Positions 27,636 to 36,629 of a stretch of DNA of 64,000 bases are shown here, one piece after another. The stretch covers positions 1 to 64,000 of the forward strand of contig JAEINS010000014.1 in NCBI GenBank assembly GCA_016342755.1. Reading direction: 5' to 3'. This DNA comes from Melioribacteraceae bacterium. Lineage in GTDB: Bacteria; Bacteroidota; Ignavibacteria; Ignavibacteriales; Melioribacteraceae. A model generated the notes under the pieces. It made no database searches, was not told where the DNA came from, and saw nothing but the letters and a program-made list of their open reading frames with translations. Each line of letters begins with the position of its first letter. Within the stretch, counting starts at the first letter, position 1. The position numbers and the translations under genes are program-made.

Positions 27636-28814
27636 TTAGAAATGTGCGTTTATTAAAGGTAACACTTTAAAAGGTGCCGGATTATTTTTGGCGATATTAA
27701 TTAGCCCAATCTGAATACCGTTTAAAACCTTAGCTACGTTGAACAATCCAATTGAGAAACCATTTTGTTCCGAATTTATCTTATTATAAACGCCAATTGC
27801 TACGCCCTTCATAAAATCAATATCATTCCAAATAACCGATGTAGTAATGCCAACAGCTTTAGCTGCTTCTATTTTATAACCCGCAAAATTAAAGAAACTT
27901 ATAGTCTCAAAAGATTTTATCATTCCGGCAGTAATATTTATTCCCGTTATATTGGCATCTTCACTAAATATTGCGGCTCCGCCAATATTCAGTCCATTAA
28001 TACCTTCGAGCCCGACTAATGCTAAACCGGAAATATTTATACCGGTCATTTCACCATTTGATACATTTGCTAACAGACTAAAGTTAAATCCCTTCATATT
28101 ATTTTCCGAAACCATTGCTAATCCGGCAAAGTTAAGTCCAATTAAATTACTCTGACTTACTAAAGCCAGCGAGCCAAAATTTAATCCATATAAATCATTA
28201 CCAACACAGGCAAGGCCGCCAATGTTAATCCCTTTCATTTTGTTTTCACTAACCAGAGCTAATCCGCCAAAATTAATCCCGCTAATTTCGCCACCCGATA
28301 CTAATGCAAGGCCGCCAATGTTAATCCCTTTAATAGAACTTTCAGAAATACATCCCAGACCGGCAAAGTTAAAACCAGTCAGATTACCTTCAGCAATTAA
28401 ACCTAATCCTGAAAATGAGATTCCGGATATATCCCCTTCTGAAATTACTCCTAAACCAGCTATGTTGATCCCGGCAATTTTTTCATGGGCAATAACACCG
28501 GCAACACCAAAATTAATTCCTCTTAAAACTGCGGCATTGGCAGCAATACCCAGAGAAACACCATTAATTATTCCTTCATAGTTTTTACCGGGTTTCCAAA
28601 GAGAAACATTAATACCGTTTATATTTTTAATATCACAATCGCTTAGATTAAATCTAATTCCGGTAAACTCTGATGAATTACCAAAACCGATACCATAATT
28701 TTTTAGGGGAATTCCAAATGAGGATTTATTGCATTTTGTAGAAAGTGAATCCTGAGCTGTAATACTTGAAATTGATAAAAAAGAAATAAAAATCATTAAA
28801 AACAGTTTTTTCAT
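27636..28814 (-). CDS. Secreted surface-repeat protein with 16-residue repeats
   Basis: 392 residues with a signal peptide (MKKLFLMIFISFLSISSITA). Residues about 85-290 are at least eleven tandem repeats of the form GLALVSENKMKGINIG, period 16, with Gly, Ile and Asn at fixed places. This suggests a beta-solenoid or an outer-membrane repeat barrel. It resembles the surface-repeat proteins of Leptospira and Bacteroidota genomes (LA_2272-like), from memory. Function unknown; surface exposure is inferred. It is monocistronic and converges with sthA. Confidence 0.8.
   Translation of the reverse strand: MKKLFLMIFISFLSISSITAQDSLSTKCNKSSFGIPLKNYGIGFGNSSEFTGIRFNLSDCDIKNINGINVSLWKPGKNYEGIINGVSLGIAANAAVLRGINFGVAGVIAHEKIAGINIAGLGVISEGDISGISFSGLGLIAEGNLTGFNFAGLGCISESSIKGINIGGLALVSGGEISGINFGGLALVSENKMKGINIGGLACVGNDLYGLNFGSLALVSQSNLIGLNFAGLAMVSENNMKGFNFSLLANVSNGEMTGINISGLALVGLEGINGLNIGGAAIFSEDANITGINITAGMIKSFETISFFNFAGYKIEAAKAVGITTSVIWNDIDFMKGVAIGVYNKINSEQNGFSIGLFNVAKVLNGIQIGLINIAKNNPAPFKVLPLINAHF
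27944..28562 (-). repeat. Tandem 48-base coding repeats in the surface protein
   Basis: The region encodes the 16-residue repeats of the surface protein, about thirteen degenerate units. The amino-acid pattern is well kept while the DNA has diverged, so the array is old. A long open frame on the opposite strand here is a by-product of the periodicity. Confidence 0.65.
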
Positions 28815-28879
28815 CGTTTTACCATATATGTTAGAATTTGGTATTAAGACGAATCTAGAAGCTAAATGGTTACAAAATT

Positions 28880-30181
28880 TTAGCTTAATAAATATTTTTT
28901 TACATCTTCAAAGTTTTTTGAAATCTTTATTGAATTCTTTTCTTTATGCAGACAAGAGTCTAATCTTTCCGGGATAATAATTTCTTTGCCAAGAACAGAT
29001 TCTGCAACTTCTTTAAATTTTGCCGGATGTGCAGTTTCTAAAACAACTCCAATATAATTTGAAGGATCGTTATCTTCATAAAACTTTTTAAGCGCTAAAT
29101 AACCTATTGCTCCATGCGGATCAATAGTATAATTAAAATTTTCAGATACTTCTTTAATAGCCAGCTTAGTTGTTTCGTCATTATATGTAGAAGAATCCAC
29201 ATCCACTTTAATAAGTTCTAAGTCATCATCATACAACTCAATAATCCTCGATAGATTACTGGGATTACCAACATCCATTGCATTAGACAATGTAGCAACT
29301 GATTTCCGGGGATTAAATTTACCCGATTCAATAAACTCAGTAAAAACATTATTCATATTGGTCGCGGAAATAAATTTAGAAACAGGCAGACCCATTTTTT
29401 TTGCAATCAGGCCAGCAGTTATATTACCAAGATTCCCGGATGGAACGGAAAAAACAATTTCTTTATTTAATTCTTTTAACTGCTTAAATGCCTCAGCATA
29501 ATAAACCGACTGTGGAAGCAACCTAGCGATGTTTATTGAGTTTGCTGATGATAGGTACAGTTTGTTCTTTATGTCATTATCAAGAAATGCAGTTTTAACA
29601 ATTTTCTGACAGTCATCAAATGTACCATCAATTTCCAAAGCTATAATATTATTTCCATAAGTTGTAAGCTGTTTTTCCTGATTGGAGCTTACTTTGCCGC
29701 TTGGATACAATATAAATACATTTATTCCTTCAACATTATAAAAGCCACTTGCAACCGCACTGCCTGTATCACCAGATGTAGCAACTAAAATATTTAGCTC
29801 CTTATCAAGATCTTTTGCAAAATAGCCCATTGTACGAGCCATAAATCTTGCGCCAAAATCTTTAAACGCTAATGTCGGACCATGAAATAATTCCAGTATT
29901 CCCAGGTTATCAGATAAGATTTTCACAGGCGATTCAAATGTAAAAGAACTCTTAACAATTTCGTGTAACTTATCTTCGGTTAAATCGTCACTTGTATATT
30001 TTGAAATAATTTCAAATGCAATTTCTGATAAGCTGTATTTATCTATATTTTCAATAAAAGTTTTATCAAAAGCCGGAATAGTTTCAGGCATAAACAGACC
30101 GCCGTCATCGGATAACCCTTTCATAACAGCTTCTCTGAATGTTACTCTCAACTCTTTATCATTTGTACTATAAAATTTCAT
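28880..30181 (-). CDS. thrC: Threonine synthase
   Basis: PLP enzyme that converts O-phosphohomoserine to threonine, the last step of the pathway. The 433 residues have the PLP lysine in GPTLAFKDFGARFMA near 100, and the phosphate-binding ATSGDTGSAVASGFY. VEGINVFILYPSGKVSSNQE is typical of this class. It is last in the operon, 1 base after thrB. A stem AAGCTAAA/TTTAGCTT around the stop lacks a T-run. Confidence 0.97.
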   Translation of the reverse strand: MKFYSTNDKELRVTFREAVMKGLSDDGGLFMPETIPAFDKTFIENIDKYSLSEIAFEIISKYTSDDLTEDKLHEIVKSSFTFESPVKILSDNLGILELFHGPTLAFKDFGARFMARTMGYFAKDLDKELNILVATSGDTGSAVASGFYNVEGINVFILYPSGKVSSNQEKQLTTYGNNIIALEIDGTFDDCQKIVKTAFLDNDIKNKLYLSSANSINIARLLPQSVYYAEAFKQLKELNKEIVFSVPSGNLGNITAGLIAKKMGLPVSKFISATNMNNVFTEFIESGKFNPRKSVATLSNAMDVGNPSNLSRIIELYDDDLELIKVDVDSSTYNDETTKLAIKEVSENFNYTIDPHGAIGYLALKKFYEDNDPSNYIGVVLETAHPAKFKEVAESVLGKEIIIPERLDSCLHKEKNSIKISKNFEDVKKYLLS

Positions 30182-30182
30182 A

Positions 30183-31115
30183 TTAAATTACTCTCGGTCC
30201 TTTTTTGTTAATCTTAGAGATATAAACTGTTGATTCAACTTTCATAGCGTCTACAACCGATTTCATCGCATCACCAATCAGATTTGCCGTTTCTTCACGA
30301 ATACTTAACGCAAAAATTGACGGTCCTGATCCTGAAATATTACAGCCTAAAGCACCGGCATTATTAGCGGCATTTTTTATTTCATAATAATTTGGAATTA
30401 AAGCTGCTCTAACCGGTTCTATAATAACATCGTTTAACGATCTGGAGATTAAATCATAATCCTTACGGTACAACCCAGATATTAACCCGCCTACATTGCC
30501 CCATTGAGTAATAGCTTTTTTAAGTTCAACTTCTTTTGGTAGCAATGCTCTCGCCTCAGAAGTTTTTATCTCAATTTCAGGATGTATTACTGTACAGTAT
30601 AAATCGTCCGGTGTCGGAATCTCAATTATATCAACCGGATCATAACCTCTTATAAGTGTAAATCCGCCATATAAACAAGGTCCAACATTATCTGCATGAA
30701 TTGCCTTGCTGGCAACCTCTTCACCTTTAAGCGCAAATTCTGTCAGTTCTTTTTTAGTGAGTTTTTTTTCAAGCAATTTATTTAACGCGAATACACCGGC
30801 AACAGCACTTGCCGCACTAGATCCAAGTCCGCTGCCTAAAGCCATTTTTTTATTTATTTCAACTTCAACGCCAAAACCTACATTCAGATATTCCAGCATT
30901 TTTATTAGTGCCATTCCTGCAGTGTTTTTTTCTGCTTCAAGCGGAAGTTTTCCGGCATCACCTGTGATTTTGGTTATTTTAACACCCTTCTTTTCAACAA
31001 CCCTTAACACTAATTCATCACCGGGATAATCGATTGCAAAACCCATGATGTCAAATCCACAAGCTATATTTGATATTGTAGCCGGAGCAAATACTTTTAT
31101 CTCTCGTCCTATCAT
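30183..31115 (-). CDS. thrB: Homoserine kinase
   Basis: GHMP-family kinase that phosphorylates homoserine with ATP. The 310 residues show the N-terminal FAPATISNIACGFDIMG, the ATP-binding GSGLGSSAASAVAG (about 93-106), and the C-terminal GCNISGSGPSIFAL. It overlaps asd by 4 bases, consistent with translational coupling. Confidence 0.96.
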   Translation of the reverse strand: MIGREIKVFAPATISNIACGFDIMGFAIDYPGDELVLRVVEKKGVKITKITGDAGKLPLEAEKNTAGMALIKMLEYLNVGFGVEVEINKKMALGSGLGSSAASAVAGVFALNKLLEKKLTKKELTEFALKGEEVASKAIHADNVGPCLYGGFTLIRGYDPVDIIEIPTPDDLYCTVIHPEIEIKTSEARALLPKEVELKKAITQWGNVGGLISGLYRKDYDLISRSLNDVIIEPVRAALIPNYYEIKNAANNAGALGCNISGSGPSIFALSIREETANLIGDAMKSVVDAMKVESTVYISKINKKGPRVI

Positions 31116-32176
31116 ACAATCCCTTCCAGAAAACCTTTTTCTTTTAACAGTTCCGCAATAAGAATAGTACCACCGGCAGCACCTCTGACAGTGTTGTGCG
31201 AAAGTACAACAAATTTATAATCGAACAAATTACATTCCCTAAGCCTTCCAACCGATACAGCCATTCCCTTTTCCAGATTACGTTGAATTTTTGGCTGAGG
31301 GAATCTGTCTTCTTCAAAATAATAAATAGGTTTCTTAGGAGCGTATGGAAGATTTAATTCTTGAGGTAACGATTTAAATTCTTCAAATGCTTTTATTATT
31401 TCTTCTCTACCTGCTTTAGTTTTAAGTTTAACCTGAACACATTCTAAATGTCCGTCAATAACACCAACTCTATTACACTGGGCACTTATATTAATTGATG
31501 TGTTTTTAATCTCGTTCCCTTCAACAGTACCAAGTATCTTTAATGGTTCAGATTCCATCTTTGGTTCTTCGCCGCCAATAAAAGGAATAACGTTATCAAT
31601 AATATCCATGGATGATATTCCCGGATAACCGCCGCCGGATATAGCCTGAAGTGTTACAACATTCACACTTTCTAAACCAAATTTATCTTGAAGAGGTTTT
31701 AAAGCAAGTGTTAATCCAATAGTAGAACAATTTGGATTTGTTATAATAGCACCTTTACCAAACTTTTGTTTTTTAATTAGCTCTAAATGTTCATGATTTA
31801 CTTCCGGAATTACTAAAGGTACATCTTTATCAAAACGATGATTTTTAGCATTTGAAACTACTATATATCCGGCTTTAGCAAAGTCCTCTTCTATTGCGCC
31901 TGCAAACTCAGCATCCATAGCGGAAAAAACTAACTTTGAACTTAAATTCGGCTTACACTCATTAACAATCATGTTGCCATATTTATTATCCAGGGGTGTT
32001 TGCATTATCCAGTTTGTAGCATCTTTATATTTTTTCCCCGCTGATCTTTCAGATGCTGCTAGTTCACTAATTTCAAACCACGGATGATTAGATAAAAGTT
32101 CTATGAATTTTTGTCCCACACTTCCTGTTGCACCTAAAACAGCAACTGGTATTTTTTCATTCTGCATATTAAACAC
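31112..32176 (-). CDS. asd: Aspartate-semialdehyde dehydrogenase
   Basis: Reduces aspartyl phosphate to aspartate semialdehyde with NADPH. The 354 residues show the nucleotide-binding VAVLGATGSVGQKFIELL near 12-29, the catalytic cysteine in TNPNCSTIGLTL and the HTVRGAAGG C-terminal motif. Insertions and overall pattern suggest the archaeal/fungal-like subclass. It sits between thrA (2-base gap) and thrB (4-base overlap), an unusual but logical order that completes the route from aspartate to threonine in one operon. Confidence 0.95.
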   Translation of the reverse strand: MFNMQNEKIPVAVLGATGSVGQKFIELLSNHPWFEISELAASERSAGKKYKDATNWIMQTPLDNKYGNMIVNECKPNLSSKLVFSAMDAEFAGAIEEDFAKAGYIVVSNAKNHRFDKDVPLVIPEVNHEHLELIKKQKFGKGAIITNPNCSTIGLTLALKPLQDKFGLESVNVVTLQAISGGGYPGISSMDIIDNVIPFIGGEEPKMESEPLKILGTVEGNEIKNTSINISAQCNRVGVIDGHLECVQVKLKTKAGREEIIKAFEEFKSLPQELNLPYAPKKPIYYFEEDRFPQPKIQRNLEKGMAVSVGRLRECNLFDYKFVVLSHNTVRGAAGGTILIAELLKEKGFLEGIV

Positions 32177-32178
32177 CT

Positions 32179-34629
32179 TTAATAGTTTGATATTCTTAAC
32201 ACATCAGCAAAAACTCCTGTTGCAGTAAATCTGGCTCCGGCTCCGGCTCCTCTGATGATTAATGGTTTTTCAATATAATTTTTTGTTGTGAATGCAACTA
32301 TGTTATCGTTACCCGATAAGTTATAAAACGGATGATCACTTTCAATTTCTTCAATCCCAACTTTAGCCACGCCATTTTCATATCTTGCTATGTAACAAAG
32401 TTTCTTGCCGGCTTTCTCAGCTTTATCAAGTTTATTTTGAAAATCTTCATCTGAGTTTTTTAAATTTTCAAAAAATTCATCAACTGATTTTGCCTTTCTG
32501 GCACCTGCAGGAATTAGATTCTCAATCTTAATATTCTTTAGTTCAAATTCTTTACCGGATTCTCTAATAAGAATTAATAACTTTCTTGCAAAATCAAGTC
32601 CGTTAAGATCATCCCGTGGATCAGGTTCTGTAAAGCCTTTCTCACGCGCGTCTTTTACAATTCCACTAAAGCTTCCGCCTTCCTGAATTGAGTTAAATAT
32701 ATAACTTAAGGTTCCGGAAAGAACACCTTCAATTTTAATAACTTCATCACCGTTTGCAATTAAATCGTTTAATGTACTAATAATAGGCAATGCAGCACCT
32801 ACATTTGTTGAATACCTAAAATGAACATCATTATACTTGGCCGATGTACGCAGTTGTTTAAATTCTTTATAACTGCTGGAGTTTGCAATTTTATTTGGAG
32901 TAACTATCGATATATTCGCATTAAGTATATCATTATAAAACGGGATATATGTTTCGCTTGCTGTACAATCAATAAATATGGAATTTGGCATGTTTAATTC
33001 TTTTATAGTTTCAATATATTTTGCCGGATTTATCTTTGTCTTAGAGCCTAATAAATTTTTCTTCCAGCTCGCTAAATCAATTCCTGAAGTATCAAAAATC
33101 ATTTTTTTGCTATTTGCTAATGAAACTAATTTAAAGTCAGAATTTAATTCTTCATTTAGATATTTTATTCTTTCATTTAATAATTCAAGAAACGAATTAC
33201 CAACAAGCCCTGGTCCAACCATAAATAAATTAGTAGTTTTAACTTTCGATAAAAAGAGTGAATCGTGAAGAGTATTTAAAGCCTTTTCTAATTGACTTTT
33301 TAAAATTACAATAGACATATTTAGTTCGGAAGATCCCTGAGCAACAGCTTGAATGTTAATTCCATTCTGACCCAGTGAGTGAAAAACCTTGCCAAAAACA
33401 CCGGTAGTATTTATCATATCATCACCAACAACAGCAATAACAGATAAATTATTTTGCAAAGTAACTTCTCTAATATCACCGTCACGCATTTCATATCTAA
33501 ATTCATTCTCAATAGCTTTTTTAGCTTCTGTACCATGTTCAGGAAGAACTGCCAGACAGATACTATGTTCAGATGAACCCTGAGAAATCATTACGACACT
33601 AATACTTTTATTAGCAAGTGCACTTAATAATCTTGAAGCAATACCGGCAACACCAATCATTCCTCCGCCAGATATTTTTAATAATGTAATATCATCAATT
33701 GAAGAAATCCCTTTTATATTAAAAGAAACATTTTGCTGCCGTTCAAGAATCAAAGTACCTTTAAACGAAGGTTCGAATGTATTTCTTATTCTTATTCTTA
33801 TTTTCTTTTTAAGTGCCGGAATCATTGTAGGAGGATGAATAACTTTTGCACCAAAGTGTGAAAGCTCCATCGCTTCTTCATAAGTAACAGCTTTAATTGA
33901 GAATGTATTTTTTACTTTTCTCGGGTCTGCGGTTAAGATACCGTTAACGTCAGTCCATATTTCAATTTCTTCAACATCAAGTGCCGATCCAAATATTGAA
34001 GCTGTATAATCGGAACCGCCGCGTCCCATTGTAGTTGTTACATTATCTTTATCCGATGAGATAAAGCCAGTTATAATCTGTGTTTTATCGTGGGTTTTGT
34101 AGTAGCTGTATATATTCTCATAAGTTACGTCAAAATCAACTTTAGCATTTCCAAAACTACTATCAGTTTTAATAAGCGTTCTAGCATCCAAATATTCTGT
34201 AGATAATCTTTTTGCATTCATCGCTTCAGATATAATTGAACAGGATAAAACCTCGCCAAAACTGGCAATATAATCTGATGATCTTTTTGATAACTCTCTA
34301 ATTAAAAAGATTCCGTGTAATAATTCTCGAAGTTCTTTAAAACAATATTCAATTTTCAAATTGATTTTTTTTCTCTTGGAAACCGGAATCAGATTGTTAA
34401 TAATTTCAAAATGTCTTTTTTCAAGTTCTGAAAGTTTGGTTAAATAAGTTTCGTCCCTATTTAATGCTAAATCACCTATTTCAAAAAGTGTATCTGTAAC
34501 ACCTTGAAATGCGGAAAATACTACAGAAATTTTCTCTTCGTTTTTTATATACTCTTTTAAAATTTCAATTACATTTTCAATACGCTTAAAATCTCCAACA
34601 GAAGAACCGCCAAACTTTAAAACTTTCAT
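32179..34629 (-). CDS. thrA: Bifunctional aspartokinase / homoserine dehydrogenase
   Basis: 816 residues. The aspartokinase domain (about 1-290) begins KVLKFGGSSVG and carries TMGRGGSDYTA. Two ACT-type regulatory domains follow (about 305-455), with SQGSSEHSICLAV and AQGSSELNMSIVI. The homoserine dehydrogenase domain then starts LFMVGPGLVGNSFLELL, with GVLSGTLSYIFNS and EPDPRDDLNGLDFARKLLIL. The ACT pair implies threonine feedback inhibition. It is first in the thrA-asd-thrB-thrC operon. Confidence 0.97.
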   Translation of the reverse strand: MKVLKFGGSSVGDFKRIENVIEILKEYIKNEEKISVVFSAFQGVTDTLFEIGDLALNRDETYLTKLSELEKRHFEIINNLIPVSKRKKINLKIEYCFKELRELLHGIFLIRELSKRSSDYIASFGEVLSCSIISEAMNAKRLSTEYLDARTLIKTDSSFGNAKVDFDVTYENIYSYYKTHDKTQIITGFISSDKDNVTTTMGRGGSDYTASIFGSALDVEEIEIWTDVNGILTADPRKVKNTFSIKAVTYEEAMELSHFGAKVIHPPTMIPALKKKIRIRIRNTFEPSFKGTLILERQQNVSFNIKGISSIDDITLLKISGGGMIGVAGIASRLLSALANKSISVVMISQGSSEHSICLAVLPEHGTEAKKAIENEFRYEMRDGDIREVTLQNNLSVIAVVGDDMINTTGVFGKVFHSLGQNGINIQAVAQGSSELNMSIVILKSQLEKALNTLHDSLFLSKVKTTNLFMVGPGLVGNSFLELLNERIKYLNEELNSDFKLVSLANSKKMIFDTSGIDLASWKKNLLGSKTKINPAKYIETIKELNMPNSIFIDCTASETYIPFYNDILNANISIVTPNKIANSSSYKEFKQLRTSAKYNDVHFRYSTNVGAALPIISTLNDLIANGDEVIKIEGVLSGTLSYIFNSIQEGGSFSGIVKDAREKGFTEPDPRDDLNGLDFARKLLILIRESGKEFELKNIKIENLIPAGARKAKSVDEFFENLKNSDEDFQNKLDKAEKAGKKLCYIARYENGVAKVGIEEIESDHPFYNLSGNDNIVAFTTKNYIEKPLIIRGAGAGARFTATGVFADVLRISNY

Positions 34630-34652
34630 GCTACATTCCCATTTAAAATAAA

Positions 34653-34709
34653 AGTAACTGCAAAAATACCATTTTAACTTACTTTTTTCAAGGTATACAT
34701 GCAGTTACT
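34653..34709 (-). promoter_or_regulatory. Inverted repeat in the thrA leader
   Basis: AGTAACTGCA (34653-34662) and TGCAGTTACT (34700-34709) are perfect 10-base arms. A nested ATACC (34666-34670) / GGTAT (34692-34696) adds a second stem. On the minus strand the structure is followed by TTTTATTTT and then, 24 bases on, the thrA start. It could be an intrinsic terminator or attenuator for transcripts from upstream, or an operator, since its distal arm overlaps the candidate -10 at 34707-34712. No Thr/Ile-rich leader peptide is present. Confidence 0.5.
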
Positions 34710-34735
34710 ATAAATAATTATGAGTTTTATATCAA
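34707..34735 (-). promoter_or_regulatory. Candidate sigma-70-like promoter of the thr operon
   Basis: On the minus strand, TTGATA (34730-34735), 17 bases, then TATAGT (34707-34712); each hexamer matches the sigma-70 consensus at 5 of 6. It would give a leader of about 70 bases before thrA. The organism may use the TAnnTTTG type more, so the call is tentative. Confidence 0.4.
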
Positions 34736-34752
34736 CTCAGCCTAATTTACAT

Positions 34753-35307
34753 CTATAATTTTTCACTAAGCAACTCTTTTCTCGGATTTGCAATTACCAA
34801 CTTATTTACTAACATCCCTTTTTCAGCTATCACTAATGCGCCAGAATCAATGGCAGATGTTACGGCAGCAACATCACCGGTTAGTGTACAATATGCTTTT
34901 CCGCCCAAAGCCATTGCTAGTCTTACTTCAATCAATTTAATATTTGATGATTTTGCGGCAGCATCAGCACCTTCAATTAAAGACGCGACAGAAAATGCTT
35001 CAAGAATACCTAGTGCTTTTAATTCATCAACTTCATTTTGTCCTGATATAGCCGGGAAAATATCCGGGTGAACATTAGGTATAACAAATGTATCTATTAC
35101 CGAACCTCTTACTATTTCTTCCGCGCTTGTTACCGCAGCCTGAACAGCGGCTACATCGCCACCAATCAGAACCATATATTTGCCGGAACAAATTGAACGG
35201 GACAATATAAGTTCAACCTCAGAAGTTTTTAACATTGTATCAGAAGCAAGCATTCCGGATGCTATACTTGAAAGTTCAATTAATCCAATTGAATTTTTAT
35301 TTATCAT
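34753..35307 (-). CDS. pduT: PduT-like tandem-BMC microcompartment shell protein
   Basis: 184 residues made of two BMC domains. The first has IGLIELSSIASGMLASDTMLK, SICSGKYMVLIGGDVAAVQAA and IPNVHPDIFPAISG. The second has LGILEAFSVASLIEGADAAAKSSNI and LGGKAYCTLTGDVAAV. The cysteine in SICSGKY corresponds to the one in PduT that binds a central [4Fe-4S] cluster in the trimer pore. It would carry electrons through a shell facet. It follows pduS by 8 bases. No other shell protein or signature enzyme is in the window. A small hairpin TGAGTT/AACTCA lies just past its stop. Confidence 0.92.
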   Translation of the reverse strand: MINKNSIGLIELSSIASGMLASDTMLKTSEVELILSRSICSGKYMVLIGGDVAAVQAAVTSAEEIVRGSVIDTFVIPNVHPDIFPAISGQNEVDELKALGILEAFSVASLIEGADAAAKSSNIKLIEVRLAMALGGKAYCTLTGDVAAVTSAIDSGALVIAEKGMLVNKLVIANPRKELLSEKL

Positions 35308-35315
35308 AGATTTTC

Positions 35316-36629
35316 CTATTTCTCAATTATAATATAGTTCTCATTTATTTCTTTCACGGTACCGGAAATTGAAGCATGAACTTTTGCACTTAGTTTTCCC
35401 TCAACTGCATCAGCAATCAAATCAAATTCATTTACAATTGCTCCTACTTTAACGCAGGGTTCGGATGGCACTCCAATATGCTGATCCAATATTAGTTTAA
35501 CTTTAGTTGGCGCAGGAGAACCGCTTGTAAAAGGAGTTTTAACATTGTACTGTGTTATATCAAGCTTTTTCATCAATTGTTTCATTGGTACTCTTCTGCC
35601 ATCTTTAATTGGATGTACCTCAACTGGTTTTGTCTGTGTAAATTTAATATCTTTAGATTTCATCGATACTTTTGCCTGATCACATGCTTCCCGCGGATAC
35701 AAATCTTCAGGACAAGAATACAATGAACATAATCCGCACGAGCAACAAAGTTCAGCATACTGGTTCCAGAAATCTTCGCCGGTTGTTGTAAACTCTAAAG
35801 AACGCATTACTTTATGAGGCTGAACATCGTATCCCAGAAGATATCTTGGGCAAAGTTCAGTGCAAAAGCTACATTGATCGCATGCAGACTTTCCAATTTT
35901 ATTTTGGTTTTCCTGAGATCGGTTAAGACGTTTAATTAAGTAATGATCTTTGGGCAAAACTATAATGCCGGAGCAAGTTTTTGTAACCGGTTTATCCAGA
36001 TCAAAAGATAAACTTCCCATTAAAATTCCACTTTCCATAATCGCGAAATCTTTTATTTTTAATCCACCGGCAAATTCTATAATCTCTCTATATGTAATAC
36101 CAATCGGCACAAAAAACGTTGAAGGTTTTTTTACCATACCAGTAACAGTAACAAGTTTTTTTGTAACAGGAATACCTTTATTTGCGTTATAAACATTATA
36201 AAAGGTTTCAACATTATTCACTACACAATCAACATCTAACGGAATGCCTGCTGCTGGTATTAATCTTTTTGTGGCTTCATAAACCAATTCATATTCGTCT
36301 CCCGCCGGATAATAATCACCCAGCTCAAGAACTTCAATTGTTGAATTTGAAACTTTATCTCTTATGTTAGCAACAGCTTTAGAGTTTTTTGCTTTTAGAC
36401 CAAACTTTGATTTAGAAGCACCTGTAGAAGAGATCATTAATTCCATACCGGAAATAATTTCTTCTCCAAAATTTTCCATTAACTCAACATCTTTGTGAAT
36501 CAACGGTTCACATTCAGCACCATTAGCCAATATATATTCTACATTTGATTTAGCTTTAATATGTGTTGGAAAACCGCCGCCACCAGCACCTATTACGCCT
36601 GCATCAAATATTTTTTTTTCTAAGGACAT
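35316..36629 (-). CDS. pduS: PduS-like flavin/iron-sulfur oxidoreductase
   Basis: 437 residues, related to RnfC. The N-terminal GAGGGGFPTHIKAK and NGAECEPLIHKD bind NADH/FMN, and an SLBB-type segment follows. Two 4Fe-4S ferredoxin motifs lie near 265-315 (CDQCSFCTELCP and CCSCGLCSLYSCP). A C-terminal barrel-sandwich region ends the protein. PduS passes electrons to cobalamin or other cofactors in microcompartments and interacts with PduT, whose gene follows. Its start abuts the stop of the phosphatase gene. Confidence 0.93.
   Translation of the reverse strand: MSLEKKIFDAGVIGAGGGGFPTHIKAKSNVEYILANGAECEPLIHKDVELMENFGEEIISGMELMISSTGASKSKFGLKAKNSKAVANIRDKVSNSTIEVLELGDYYPAGDEYELVYEATKRLIPAAGIPLDVDCVVNNVETFYNVYNANKGIPVTKKLVTVTGMVKKPSTFFVPIGITYREIIEFAGGLKIKDFAIMESGILMGSLSFDLDKPVTKTCSGIIVLPKDHYLIKRLNRSQENQNKIGKSACDQCSFCTELCPRYLLGYDVQPHKVMRSLEFTTTGEDFWNQYAELCCSCGLCSLYSCPEDLYPREACDQAKVSMKSKDIKFTQTKPVEVHPIKDGRRVPMKQLMKKLDITQYNVKTPFTSGSPAPTKVKLILDQHIGVPSEPCVKVGAIVNEFDLIADAVEGKLSAKVHASISGTVKEINENYIIIEK

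Noticed and set aside
28222-28581. Long open frame opposite the surface-repeat gene
   Set aside because: It is antisense to the 16-residue repeats and its Pro-rich periodic sequence is a by-product of them.
34630-34752. Threonine leader peptide in front of thrA
   Set aside because: The short ATG frames there encode about eight or nine residues with at most one Thr, so translation-based attenuation like that of enteric thr is not supported.
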